Positions 1-10,240 of a stretch of 64,000 nt of DNA are shown here, piece by piece (within the stretch, counting starts at the first letter, position 1; each line of letters begins with the position of its first letter). Origin of the DNA: Heligmosomoides polygyrus polygyrus (Eukaryota; Nematoda; Chromadorea; Rhabditida; Heligmosomidae); the NCBI GenBank assembly GCA_947396885.1, contig OX377201.1, positions 30,295,923 to 30,359,922 on the forward strand, in the 5' to 3' direction. A model generated the notes under the pieces. It made no database searches and was not told the DNA's origin. It saw only the letters and a program-made list of their open reading frames with translations. The position numbers were made by a program, and so were the translations under genes.

Positions 1-47
1 TTCGTCACTAATATCGTCAACGTAAACGTCAACCAAAAAGGCCTCTA

Positions 48-272
48 ATGTGCACTGAAGTCACGCTCTTCAATCCAGATCAGCCTCTACAAAAACCAAT
101 CAGAACCGCAATCCTCGACAGCGCAGCTACCACAATGTTCACAACTAAGGAGCTAGCTAAAACACTTAACCTACAAATGGAGAAACAAGAGATGTTCACT
201 GTTCAAACATTCGCCGAACCTGGACCGCAAATTTATCCATCTTCCCGAGCTAAAGTTGGACTACTGCTCTAG
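48..272 (+). pseudogene. BEL/Pao aspartic protease fragment
   Basis: 74 codons. The stretch AILDSAATTMFTTKELAKTL has the shape of the retroviral-type aspartic protease of BEL elements (D-S-A/G-A/S-T around the catalytic Asp, then a hydrophobic helix). The frame runs into a stop at 270-272 before the second half of the domain, so it is not functional. The first ATG is probably only an internal Met, because the homologous region extends to the window edge. Confidence 0.7.
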
Positions 273-876
273 AACCAAGAAACGACCACGATCTACATCA
301 AAACGACACCCTTCGTTACAGGGCCAATGCAAATGGAACTCGTCATTCCTGACAGTCAGAATCGTCTACAAACTCGCAATGTCGTCACTCAACCAGGAAT
401 CCTAATTGGGATCTAGTTCTATCCTACAATTTTTTCATGAAGCAGTTATCCCTACAAGCTTCTTCATACACGATTCGGAAACGGCATCACTGGAAAGAGT
501 TTTCAGAATCACAACTTATGCGCGACCGCTATCAACAGTGAAGCTCTTCAAAATCCTCTACAACATCAAAAGTTGGAGGAATTAGTGGAAAAATTTTGGT
601 CGAGTGAATCTGCAGGTATATCCGACGACGCCATTCAATCCGATGACGACAAGTGCCAACGACATGATTTACTTCAACAGACAAGGGCCGATACGTGGTC
701 CAACTGCCCTTCAAAGACAATATCTCGGAACTGTCGAACAACTTCGATCTTGCAACTTCTTGTCTTAAAAGCACGCTGAAGGTGTTGGATTAACAACCAG
801 ATTTGCTTTAAAAATACCATAACATCATTATAGATCATCCTGGTCGAGGAATTTTTGAAGAAGTCAACGACAGTTA

Positions 877-1173
877 GTGTCCGGCGTCCTGCCGTTATCT
901 TTCACAACATCGAGTCAAATTCACTACCATCTTAGCAACAACTCCTCACCACGTGCTCAGAAGATTCTACGCAATATTTATGTGGACAACCTCTTTTTAG
1001 AAGCCTCGTCATCCCAGAATGCTGAAGTTGTATACGAACAAAGAAAGGAAATATTCCATGACACAGGTGTGAATGTTCGACAATTCGAAAGCAACGACGA
1101 GGAATTCAAAAAATTCGTAGAGATTGTTGATGGTGTAGCCGCCGACCAAAATTTCCAATATTCTCAGAATTAA
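877..1173 (+). pseudogene. BEL/Pao reverse transcriptase fragment (YVDN)
   Basis: The 98-codon frame contains ILRNIYVDNLFL, which sits where BEL/Pao RTs carry their Y-x-D-D/N box, followed by a helix (EVVYEQRKEIFHDTGVNVRQF) typical of the post-catalytic palm. The finger and early palm motifs are not readable in this frame. The second catalytic Asp position is Asn; I cannot tell whether that is ancestral in this lineage or decay. The frame ends at a stop before the thumb. Confidence 0.75.
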
Positions 1174-1296
1174 ATGGAACACCAATGACGACGAGTTCAT
1201 TCTGTCACTTCCAAAGTCATCAAAAGATTGCTGCACTTGGACAAAAAGAAAAGTTCTTAAATTCGTTGCCAGCACGTATATCCACTTGGATGGATA

Positions 1297-1551
1297 ATGA
1301 CTTCAACTCTAGTCTCCAAAGCATTCGTCCAAAAGCTCTGGAAAAGTAAGATGTCGTGGGACACACTTCTGCCATTCGACTTTTCTAAAGAGAGGGAACC
1401 ATTCCTTGTGCAATGCTGCATCAAAGAAATTCGCCTTCCAAGAAGATTTACCTTCGACGATTCGAGCAATCCTCAATTCTACCTTCACGTATTCATCGAC
1501 GCTTCCAAAATGGCATACTGCGCAGTGGCATATTTGAACTCGCACATTTAG
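1297..1551 (+). pseudogene. Pao 'peptidase A17' region fragment
   Basis: 84 codons. KLWKSKMSWDTLLPFDF, then LPRRFTF and LHVFIDASKMAYCAVAYL, matches the Pao A17 domain that follows RT in BEL/Pao pol (an RNase-H-like F-x-D-A-S core is visible). The frame stops at 1549-1551; the continuation (INNRVKSI, LRHVPGDKNPA) is readable from about 1579 in another frame. It belongs to the same fossil as the two upstream pieces. Confidence 0.75.
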
Positions 1552-1814
1552 TCGGACAGTAAGGTCGCCCTCATGTGGATCAAATTCGAGAAAGCGCTAC
1601 CGGTCCTCATCAACAACCGCGTAAAGAGCATCAAGGCAAACGCTCCTTCATCAGTTCTGCGCCACGTGCCAGGAGACAAGAATCCAGCTATTATTGGAAA
1701 CAGAGCATCAACTTCAACTGTCCGATTCGATGCCTAGCAGGAACTTCTACAGCAACGCCCCAAGGACGATTGGCATTCGTAAATGACGTAGTGTATCGTT
1801 CTGAAATTGTTTCC

Positions 1815-3896
1815 ATGAAAAGACAGCAGAGGTTCTGTCAGAAGACGCTGTCGTTATCGCAGGTGACCTCAACGGTCATGTGGGAACTGCGAAAGATGGT
1901 TACAGCTGTGTCAGGACGGTTTTGGATATGGAGCACGTAACGCTGATGGTGAGCGAATCCTTGAGTATGCGGACTCGCATAACCTCATCATCGCGAACAC
2001 CGTATTTCGAAAGGGTGACTTCCATCTAGTGTTTTTCTATAGTGGGAGCACCAAGAGACAGATTGACTTCATCCTTGTTAAGCACTGCAAAAAAGCTGGT
2101 TACAGATACGAAGGTGGCGCCGTACGAGATTGTCGCCACGCATAACCGTCCGCTGCTACACACTGCACGCTTAACTTCGCCCCTTCGAGGCTGAGGCAGG
2201 TCGAGCGATGCGGTCTAGCAAGGATCAAGTGATGGCTGTTGAAAGAGGAGGACGCAGCTGCTGTTTCTCGCATTCGGTTACCGACGGTAACAGCCGTCGA
2301 CGAAACATGGAATAGGCCACCGAATACGATATTACACGCGGCGTGTTCTGGATTAGGCATGAGTAAGTATGGACGCCGCAAGACCATGAAGCTGGCGTGG
2401 CTGTGGGCTGCCGATGTAAGAGAAAAAGCCCGAAAGAAGAAAAAATATGTAAAGCGTTCCTGCGCGACAGGACTGTAGACAATTGGCGTATGTATCAGGA
2501 TTCGAAGAAAGCGGCAAAGAAGGCCGCAGCCGTTGCAAAAGCCGTCCACTATGATGATCTCAGCGATAAACTCGAGGCGCGCGATGGTGAAGGACACCTT
2601 TATCGATTTGCCAAGACACGCCATCGTCAGGCAGACGACATCGAGAAATTTTTGAGCATCAACGATGAGAACGGCCATCTTCTGACGAACCGCAAGGAGG
2701 CAATGGCATTCTTCGAGAGAATTTCGACAGTAGAGTTAGCCTATCTACCCATCCCTTGCGTTCCTCCTACACACGATGCAGAAAATTACCGTGGAGGAGA
2801 CGGAAGCGGCTTGGCAGAAAATGAAGCCAGGCAAAGCAACGGGCTCCGACGATATAGTGGCTGACCTATGGAAGTTGAGGTGCTAGAGTTCTGCCGAATG
2901 GTTAACGAAGTTTTTCAACTAGGTTGTTACGGAAAAGAAGGTACCTGAAAGGCAGGAAAGCACGACGATCCCGATATGGAAGAAGAAGGGCAGTCCTGCG
3001 GGCTGCACGAATTACCGTCCAATTCGCTTGCTCTCGCACAGCATGAGCGTATTGTAGATGGACGTATTCGCAACATCGTCCAGCTTTCCATCAACCAATG
3101 TGGCTTCGTAGCAGCGGCACCATCGATGCCATACATACTGCTCGTCTTCTGGCAGAGAGACATCACGAAAAGCAGAAATCGCTGCACCTAGCTTTTCTCA
3201 ACTAAGAGAAAGCATTTAATCGTGTAGCGCGTGAATTAATATGGTACGCCTTACGACAACACGGTGTTCTCAATGAGCTTATTGAGTGGATGCGCATATT
3301 TACTATGTGGCCCAAAGAGTAGTGTGGGAGCCCAGCGAAACATTGGCAGAGTTTCCTGTCTCCGTCGGTGTTCACCAGGGCTCGGAGCTTTTCCCGCACC
3401 TTTTCATTGCGGTGATAGATGCCATCTCGAGATACCATCAGAAGCCTACTCCCTGGACGGTGCTGTATGCATATGACGTAATGCTTGCAAGCGAAGAGAA
3501 GAACGAACTCGAGCGACAAGCGCAAGCTTGGCACGACCGCCTGACGATGTTCGGGCTCAAGCTAAATCAAAAAAAATCTGAGTACTTGACGACAGACGTA
3601 AACAAAGCCGGGTTCATTGGATCAATGGCACTGCGCTAATACGGACGACAAACTTCAAGCATCTTGGATCTGCAGTTGCGTCTGATGGTAGTCTGACATT
3701 CGAGGTGAACTCGCGCAGCGTGTTCCAAATGGCGCTCGATGGCTGGCGTATTATGAGACAAAATGGTACCGGAACGCTTTAAATCGATGATTTGTAGGAC
3801 CACTGTCCTATTAGTAGCGATGTGTGGAGCTGAGTGCCTTCAACTAAGGAGGTTGAGACTCGCCTCATCGTAATGGAAACGAAAATGCTGCGCTGC
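1815..3896 (+). mobile_element. Decayed RTE-clade non-LTR retrotransposon (same family as 43.2-46.4 kb)
   Basis: Colinear nucleotide similarity to the intact element at about 43910-46025, starting in the endonuclease (GDLNGH region near 1860) and running through the RT to the LRRTK-like zone near 3890. It is broken by many indels and stops, truncated at both ends relative to the intact copy, and has no GAA tail. It starts directly after the BEL/Pao remnant, so it either inserted into it or the two were joined by deletion. The divergence from the 43-kb copy implies an old insertion. Confidence 0.85.
3286..3639 (+). pseudogene. RTE reverse-transcriptase fragment with mutated active site
   Basis: The longest readable block of the decayed RTE (117 codons). 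It covers the palm: FPVSVGVHQGSELFPHLF (motif B region) and TVLYAYDVMLASEEKNELE (motif C region). The intact family member reads YADD at this place, here it is YAYD, so one catalytic aspartate is lost. The frame ends in a stop just after the block corresponding to LTTDVNESG. Confidence 0.8.
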
Positions 3897-4204
3897 AAAG
3901 GACACCTTTGCACCGAAAATGCTTAGTAATTTTCGCAGGTTAAAGAGTAAGGGACAGCCGATGAGTCATAGAACTCCTTTCTGATATTGTAGCTTCGCAT
4001 TTGAACTTGAATGATAGTGCATTGCCGCCAACAGGGGAGTGAAGGGTTTATTGAGAATAAGGCCGTAGAGCGGTCAGAATGAAATTCAATGCATCATCAT
4101 CATGGAAATGATGTGAAGGCGGAGCGGGCGTAAGAACTCAGAAATAATCTTTAACTTCTCTTTTCTTCAAACCTCGGCATGGTAAGTTGTTAGTCAGTTA
4201 AGTT
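3897..4204. other. Unassigned spacer
   Basis: No coding similarity or repeat recognised on either strand; it lies between the RTE fossil and the 3' tail of a minus-strand PLE. Confidence 0.5.
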
Positions 4205-4500
4205 TTTTGTGCCAACACGAGGTTTATAGGTGGACCTTTATTTAGCAGGGTCTGACGTTTCGACTTCTCGTCGTCTTCAGAGGCCTGAACGAGGTGCATT
4301 AGTTTATTTGCGCTCTACTCCGCCAAGCGCCTTAACTACCCTAGCATTTCGGACCTACTCTACGAGCACAAAAGGAGGGGCCAAGTGGGAGAAACGAACT
4401 CACCAATTGGATCCACCGTAAGGACTGATGTTCTCCCACGTTAGTTAGCCAGTAGGGACGAATAGGGCATACTGCACACCACTGTCGCCGACCGGTCCTT

Positions 4501-4806
4501 CTACAGTTCACAATGAGACACGAACGGCAGAAAGTCGCTCATAACAGACAGGCACTCATTTCGGTTGTTCATCACTGGATTTCTGCTAAAAATCCAGAAT
4601 GCCTCTAACGCTTTCCTCGCCGAAATATTTCCTACAATGGCCAAAATGGTGCATTTCACCTCAAAGTCGTTTCCGTTACGCGCATCAATCCTATGCTTTC
4701 CAAGTGGACTGGTTAGCGACCCACGTCGTTTACTAAATAGATGTTCCCTTACGCGCACTGCAAGAGCCCTTCCCGTTTCTCCGATGTATTTGGCGTTACA
4801 TGCCAA
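4501..4806 (-). pseudogene. PLE GIY-YIG endonuclease, C-terminal part
   Basis: 101 codons on the minus strand. YIGETGRALAVRVREHL is the YIG half of a GIY-YIG nuclease with its conserved Arg; downstream ISARKALEAFWIFSRNP contains the conserved Glu context seen in the other PLE copies (SARKTLEAxWI). The GIY half (GAIYKIEC) lies just upstream in the same frame but is cut off from the zinc-knuckle-like CVICP block by a 26-bp inverted insertion. Not expected to be active. Confidence 0.75.
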
Positions 4807-4849
4807 GCACTCGATCTTATAAATTGCTCCAGCCTTTGAGCCTAAACTG

Positions 4850-4915
4850 TATTTTGGAAAACTGCGTTATTTGCCTAAACTACCATTTGGGCAAATAACG
4901 CAGTTTTCCAAAATA
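4850..4915. repeat. Perfect 26-bp snap-back inverted repeat inside PLE
   Basis: Arms 4850-4875 and 4890-4915 are perfect reverse complements around a 14-nt spacer (4876-4889). The right arm is genuine PLE coding sequence (minus-strand reading QCILENCVICP); the left arm is an inverted extra copy that interrupts the protein between CVICP and the GIY motif. Confidence 0.9.
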
Positions 4916-4945
4916 CACTGCTGATCGTAGAGCCTATTTCGAACT

Positions 4946-5562
4946 TTCGATTTCGACGCGTTTTTGCGAAGTCGGCGAAGATCCAGCGAGGTGAGTAATT
5001 ATTGTAGTTTTATCCATGTCTATATTAGGTAATGCATGTGCAGTGGGAGCGTCTATTCCTTCTGAGGAGTTTCGTTGATAAGTTCCGCGGTACTTCACCG
5101 CTGCGTACCTTCTTTTATTATTTGTTTTTACTTTCTTCCTTGTGGGTTTCAGTCGTTCATGGTTTATTTTTTGTGGGTTGCAATCGCCAAGGGAAAGGAA
5201 AAACACGATTGCAAACGAGTTTGATGAAAATCTGATGGAGTCGTTTGCCGTTGAGTAATCATAGACTGCTTTAGAATAATACTTAACCATTTTTGAAAGG
5301 TGCAGACGTTGCTCCTGCGAATAGTAGAATTAGCACTACTTAGTCCGAAGATTTTTTTTGAAGCCCAGGTCACGTACAATGAGATCCTTTTTATTTCCGA
5401 GCGGGAAGTTCCCACTTGGAACGTAAAGAACACATGGGATGATCAATGTGGTGCTGCACGAGGTAACGCTATGATAAACCGACGCTATCAAAAGGCGACT
5501 CCGTCTAGTGACGGTGCATACCATTAGAGATTTATCGTTGCTGCAACGCATCATCTTCACTT
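4946..5562. other. Unassigned spacer
   Basis: AT-rich sequence without a recognisable gene. The open frames here are short and give no family match. It may include degraded PLE 5' sequence, but I cannot show it. Confidence 0.4.
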
Positions 5563-6206
5563 TTAACCCATTGACGACCGCGCGGCAAATCGCGTGTTTG
5601 GCGCGTGGGACCGCGCGCTGGGACCGCCTTGAGGCTCGAATCTCGTGCATTCACTACTTCACGGTATTCCAAATGAAGCTCCCTCTCCAATGGGTGAGCC
5701 ACATATTGGAAAAGGCCTGAACAGGTTCGAAGCAAAGCGTAGAAGATGTATTTGCTGCTACAAAAAGGTCAGCACAGAAAAGGGCGCTCGTTCGTCACGA
5801 ATCGTGCAAATAAGGTGACCACACGAGGTAGAAAGTGTTTGAAATATTCTCTAAATTGGGTTCAAGTTTTTCGCGAGAAATTTGACTAGATGTCTTAACC
5901 ATGACCATTTTTGTGAGATATACGTAGCTGTTCGTGAGTAGTATCTATTTATTTGAGGTTTGAATAGTGTGTTGTGCTGATTTTTTTTATCAAAGCTTTC
6001 GTTAGAAGTAAATGATTCTCGGACCACTGTGCAGGTAGCATTAATAGGATCCAACGAATCTAATGAATACTAGTAAACTATGAAAAATTGGGGAAGTGGG
6101 CCGCAGCGAAAATTTTTTTAACCGCGGGCTAAAATTGGGCCGCGCGGTCCCACGCGACAGAAAAACTACGGGCCGAAATTGGGCCGCGCGGTCGTCAATG
6201 GGTTAA
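5563..6206. mobile_element. piggyBac-like MITE with TTAA target duplication
   Basis: TTAA at 5563-5566 and 6203-6206 flank terminal inverted repeats: left CCCATTGACGACCGCGCGGC, right its exact reverse complement. Length 644 bp including both TTAAs, no transposase frame inside. TTAA target sites and a CCC.../...GGG start are characteristic of piggyBac-type elements. Subterminal GC-rich blocks (AAATTGGGCCGCGCGGTC twice near 6132-6195) contrast with an AT-rich interior. Confidence 0.85.
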
Positions 6207-6266
6207 TCTTGTTCCATTCTTCAAATTATACAGCTGAGCAAGCATGAGTCCTGACATTAAAGAGTG

Positions 6267-6335
6267 TCCATCGTAGAAGAGCCGCCCGATGATAAGTTTG
6301 CATGTATAGAATTCGGGCAACTCTTCTACGATGGA
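6267..6335. repeat. 22-bp snap-back inverted repeat at the 5' edge of the CstF-50 pseudogene
   Basis: Arms 6267-6288 and 6314-6335 are reverse complements with two mismatches, spacer 25 nt. The right arm encodes GQLFYDG of the pseudogene; the left arm is an inverted copy placed upstream of it. Confidence 0.85.
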
Positions 6336-7283
6336 TACTAGCAGCTCGCTTTATCTCCTGCGCAAGTGATTGGATGTGCTGCGCGACCACCTCCACCTTC
6401 TTACAAATTATTTCGTCTCATTTCCATCGCCAAGCAATTTTTCGACGACTGAGAGGCGAAAGAGAAACAGGCTGTGATGTGATGCTTACTGTACTGGATA
6501 TAGAATTTGATGCAAGTCTCATCCCGACGTCAGCAGAGCCGTGTAACTACGAAACTATTTATCTTACAACCCACAAATCTTCCTGCAGAACTGCGCATTT
6601 AATAACGATGACACCTTGTTTCAGCAGATTGTGCAATCAACATTTTGGACGGAGAAAGGGTGATTGCTCGAAGAGTTAGAGGGGAAATAAGCGAAAATGG
6701 TACTGATGCAAACCATCATGTATTGCATACTTTACATGATCGTCTCTTTAACGTTACTGTTGTCGCATTCCATTCCGGCTAACAAATACTAGCCTCCGGC
6801 TTCACGGACAAAACTGTGAAAATGTTGATTTCTCCAAAACTGCTGTAAAGAGAGCTATGAAAACGTTATCGGAGGTGTTTCCCGTCGGAGCTTTATCGTT
6901 TTATGTAGGACCCGAATATCTCCTTGTTACAACTGTTCGTCCAACTATTCGGATACATAATGCTGAAATATGTAGCGCCGTGCTTCGTATGTTCCGCTCC
7001 TGGTGACCAGCATAAAGATGTTGTGATAGGTGTTAGCTATTCTGATAACGCTCGCCTATACGTTACTGGGTCAAAAGACGGCATGAAGGTGTGGGATGGT
7101 ATTTCGAACCGATGCGCTCTGGTGGAGTGATCTGCTTCGCTAAATTCACAAGAAATGGAAAGTACATCCTAACTAGCGGTATGGGCAACATCATCAAATT
7201 GTGAGAATTGTCTATAAATCGTTGTTTCATCGCAAATACGGGTGCTGGTGCGACTACGAGTTCTAAAGATAGATTCACCTTAG
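6289..7283 (+). pseudogene. Pseudogene of cleavage stimulation factor subunit 1 (CstF-50, WD40)
   Basis: Read across three frames it follows the CstF-50 order: GQLFYDGY (N-terminal dimerisation region), FRLISIAKQFFDD, LDIEFDASLIPTSAE, YETIYLTTHKSSC, SADCAINILDGERVIARR, then WD blocks [75 protein letters not shown] and TGAG. CstF-50 acts in mRNA 3'-end processing. There are in-frame stops (after YDGY, after FDD, TAA near 6780) and several frameshifts. No intron interrupts about 1 kb of coding similarity, which suggests a retrocopy, but the last WD repeats and any poly(A) are missing, so truncation after 7283 is needed. Assignment rests on remembered family motifs. Confidence 0.75.
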
Positions 7284-7479
7284 GGGTGGTCGCATGATAT
7301 TTACGCGTTGTTTTCCGATTTTTGCAGGTTTTCCCGATTGGGCGCTGTTATTCCAATTTTTGCACGAGAGCCAGGCAAAATTATGCAATTATCGTCTTAT
7401 ATAAATTGTTCGTTGTGTATAAACAATGAGTTGATTGGAGTAGATAGCTACCAGGTTCGACCCTAAATGAATCTCGGCA

Positions 7480-8595
7480 TTGATCGCTGTCCAATTGTTT
7501 ATTGTGGTGTTGAACTCGGAACCGAGATAGTACATGCTTTATTGACGACTGATGTTTCGGCGATGTCGCCTTCTTCAGAGTCTGAAAAAGTCCAAACATA
7601 TGTGGAAGCTACTGTGCCGAACATCGCCACGAACCTTGCGAGAATTCAAAGACCTTCCGATCAGCAACCCTTCCAGCAGAGAGGGGTGACACCAGCCCAA
7701 CATTTGGAGCACCCGAGGGACAACACGAGGTGAAACTGTCTAAAAGGCGAGACTGATGTAAGGGTGAGCTTGCGGGTTATATAGACACATTCCCCCTGCC
7801 GATTAAACCTCGGGCTCTTGGCCTCTATCCAAAACCGCTCCAGGGTTTTGCGTGCAACGGTATGGGCCTCCCGTACTAGAATTTTGAAAGCGACCTCAAA
7901 GTCGGCGCCGTTATGGTCGTTTACTCTGTGGCAGCCCAGAGCAGTTGATGGTCATGACCTGCTCTTCCCTTCCAGTTGTTCCTTATTGCGAATGTGGAAG
8001 AGGTGAGCTGTTTCACCGATGTATTCACCTCCACAGCTGTTGCACCTTATTAGGTAGACAACCCCTGAAATCAAGCAGTCACCTTAATTACCTGCAGAAC
8101 AGATGGAGCAATTCGGGGTTTCGCAAGTTCGGTCGTACAGGCGGTTGCGCACTAAACGACTTTTTAGGTGAGCAGGAGGTGTATCTACCACTTTGACATC
8201 GTTCTTCAATCCCGCCCTTCTAACGCACTTCCTAGTAGAAGTGCTGACACTGTCTGACACGAACGGGATGACAAATGGGATTTTGTCGTCAAATGAGGAA
8301 TTACGTGAGCGACTGCTGATAGCCAAATAATGTATACCCATTCTTGGCAGCGTCTTGGTGAGCAAGCGCTAGTGATTTCTTGCGCTCGTTTTCCCCAGTA
8401 GATGCCTTGCTAGCTGTGCGGAACATGTTGCGCACGACAGCTGTTTTGGTCTGTGTCGGTTTACGGTGCTGCATACTGCTCCCCGTCCCTCCTTCTCCTC
8501 AAAGGAGCGACTGAAGCCGAATCGCTCAATGACGGCGCTCCTTCTGATCAAATCGATCAAGGGACTTGAAGAATCCAAAAAGAAATTTCGATTTA
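7480..8595 (-). mobile_element. PLE 3' fragment (second copy)
   Basis: Minus strand, from about 8440: VVRNMFRTASKAS, then RKSLALAHQDAAKNGY, then FVSDSVSTSTRKCVRRAGL, VVDTPPAHLKSRLVRNRLYD, CSICSAG, then the GIY-YIG region in broken frames and the tail (TCTGAAGAAGGCGACATCG, CGAAACATCAG, AATAAA) near 7535-7590. Same order as the 46.6-kb copy. The RT is missing. Frames change at least three times. Confidence 0.8.
8084..8365 (-). pseudogene. PLE linker between RT and GIY-YIG
   Basis: 93 codons on the minus strand: IPFVIPFVSDSVSTSTRKCV, then VDTPPAHLKSRLVRNRLYDR and the Cys-rich CETPNCSICS. It aligns by eye with FVSDDFSTEVRNCIRKAGL ... PPANLEARLVWNRLYD of the 48-kb PLE. It ends in a stop where the knuckle leads into GIY-YIG. 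No activity expected. Confidence 0.75.
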
Positions 8596-9394
8596 TCGCT
8601 CTAAAGCGAGGTCCTACATTGTACTCACCATAGTTGCCGGCGTGCTAATTTTCACAGTTTCGGAATTACGTAAACTGGTGTTAGTAGAAGACGAAATCAG
8701 CTTGCAAGGAGACCAAAATAGCTCTTCACTGCCCGTCTAGCCCTAAGTCGTCACAGTTCCGTACAAACTAGATTAGAAAATAAATTCGTGACATAATACC
8801 TTGAAACCTGAAGTTGAAGTAAACTTTTTTAGAATCCATCGTAGCTTCAGCGTTCGACTAGAGCGAGTGAAACGAGTGGTTAGGCGAAAACCTTGGTCGA
8901 TGATAAAATGGCAAGGTACCTCGAACGCATAGCTAAACGTGTACTGCGCGTCTTAAGATCGCAGTTACTCATCCTCCCAACGTTGTCAAGCTGCTGTTCG
9001 AGGAAGGCCTTAATTGAACTGGTCGTAAAAATCCCTGCATCAGATGTCCCACTCGGTGCTCCTGTAAGATGTGAGCTATTCGTGAGTTACAAAACAGGAA
9101 ATAGCCTCTTTCTAATATCCAATGCCGAGTTTGTAGATGACGCATCGATAGCCTACCCCAAAGCTGAAGTACAATGCTATTATACCCTTTATAATTGAAA
9201 CACCTCGAGCCGCTCTTAACCAGGCACTGCAGTAGATATGTTCACTAACTGATATTCTCGATTGGTAGCTGAAAAAGATACTAAAAATGATAAACGATAC
9301 TACATACATATCTTTTTCAGCATCTGACCATGTAGGTGTTGGTAGTGGAAATAAACCACAATTGTGCATTTCTGTAAAAGACAGCATTAGATCA
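8596..9394. other. Unassigned region with one unrecognised open frame (8893-9198, +)
   Basis: A 101-codon plus frame (MVDDKMARYLERIAKRVL..., later VPLGAPVRCELFVSYKTGN) has reasonable amino-acid composition, but I recognise no family, splice structure or repeat. It could be an exon of a lost gene or chance. Nothing else is supportable here. Confidence 0.3.
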
Positions 9395-9770
9395 TATACT
9401 TCAGGAAGCGAATTAACGTTAGCAACGGTCACCATCTACAATGGCTTGAGCCACTTCCTTAACAACACGGCAAATGGTCGAGTGTCCTAATGCGAAATCC
9501 TTTGACATATGAGCACATGAGTTGCCTTGGGCTATGAATTTAAAATGCAACACGTCGTCTCCTTCGAGCAACCAAACGAAGAAGACAAAGATGCAAACAG
9601 GCATACTTACCTCATAAAAATGCACAATCTGTGCTTCGCCGAAATGGGAGATAGGTTAGTTGGTAAATGTGAGTTTTTCGGGCAAGCGGTCATGCAGACT
9701 ATCAAACTCGTTTGGTAAAAGTCGTACATTCTCAAGAAACGACGATGGATTATTGATAGCCAAGTATGAG
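9395..9770 (-). pseudogene. PIF/Harbinger-like transposase fragment
   Basis: Minus strand: NEFDSLHDRLPEKL (near 9680), then PISAKHRLCIF, then after a possible small intron starting GTAAGT (about 9612) LHFKFIAQGNSCAHMSKDFA followed by LGHSTICRVVKEVAQAIVD. This is the N-terminal helical part of HARBI1-type transposases (L-x-x-L-A-x-G-x-S, then G-x-S-T-I-x-x-I-V). The DDE catalytic domain is absent. No inverted termini or target duplications found. Confidence 0.6.
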
Positions 9771-10059
9771 TCGAAAACTCTGAATAGTGTACCTAAGAGA
9801 GAGACATGGGCTGGGTAGATGCAGGATCTAGTCAGCGAAATCAGCTCTAAGATAATTAATTCGAAGTAGCAGCTCAGTAATACGATAAATACAATCATCT
9901 ATGTGAAAGAGCTAAAATATTCAAGCAACAAAAAATTCAACTGCCACAGCAGTAGTAACACAAACTATAAACCATAACTATGACTAAAACGAGAAAACGA
10001 GAAAACGACTACATGTATTAGCCTTTAACAACCGAGCAAAGCAAAATGTCAAGAAGCTT

Positions 10060-10240
10060 ATTCTTGTCAATCTTCGGTGAGTAAGTTGAACAACTGCGTT
10101 GAGTGGCTAAGCTGAGCAATTCAGTTCAGCAAGTGAGTAAGCAAAGCCTTCAGGTAGATGAGCAACTTAGTTCAGTGAGTGAGCAAGTCTTCAGTGATAA
10201 AGTGAAACAACTGGATTCAGTGCGTGATTGAGTAAATTCT
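10060..10240. repeat. Degenerate tandem repeat rich in GAGTAAG / TTCAGTGAGTGAG
   Basis: Irregular copies of a roughly 25-40 nt unit (GAGCAACTTAGTTCAGTGAG-like) run from about 10075 to 10235, immediately downstream (in gene sense) of the point where srd exon 4 loses similarity. No coding frame. Confidence 0.6.

Larger units (their letters stand above)
1..1750 (+). mobile_element. BEL/Pao LTR-retrotransposon pol remnant (no LTRs in view)
   Basis: Seen: in order along the plus strand, with several frame changes, are an aspartic-protease piece (48-272), a pre-RT segment (about 560-780, with WSSESAGISDD and, in another frame, VQLPFKDNISELSNNF), an RT piece with YVDN (877-1173), the Pao A17-type segment (1297-1551), and a piece reading ALPVLINNRVKSI then LRHVPGDKNPA, ending near LLQQRPKDDW (about 1579-1765). 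This is the domain order of BEL/Pao pol. Frameshifts and stops make it a fossil. The 5' end lies outside the window and the 3' part (integrase core, LTR) is missing, replaced at about 1.8 kb by an RTE copy. Confidence 0.85.
4205..4945 (-). mobile_element. Penelope-like element (PLE) 3' fragment with GIY-YIG endonuclease
   Basis: Read on the minus strand from 4945: RNRLYDQQCILENCVICP, then after a disruption GAIYKIECLACNAKYIGETG (GIY-YIG core), then the C-terminal ISARKALEAFWIFSRNP, then a 3' tail carrying CTCTGAAGACGACGAGAAGTC-like and CGAAACGTCAG motifs and an AATAAA. The same tail (SEE-like CTGAAGAAGGCG..CGAAACGTTAGCC..AATAAA) recurs at 49.0, 51.9, 53.1, 62.2 and 7.5 kb. The RT domain is missing (5' truncated). 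Confidence 0.8.
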
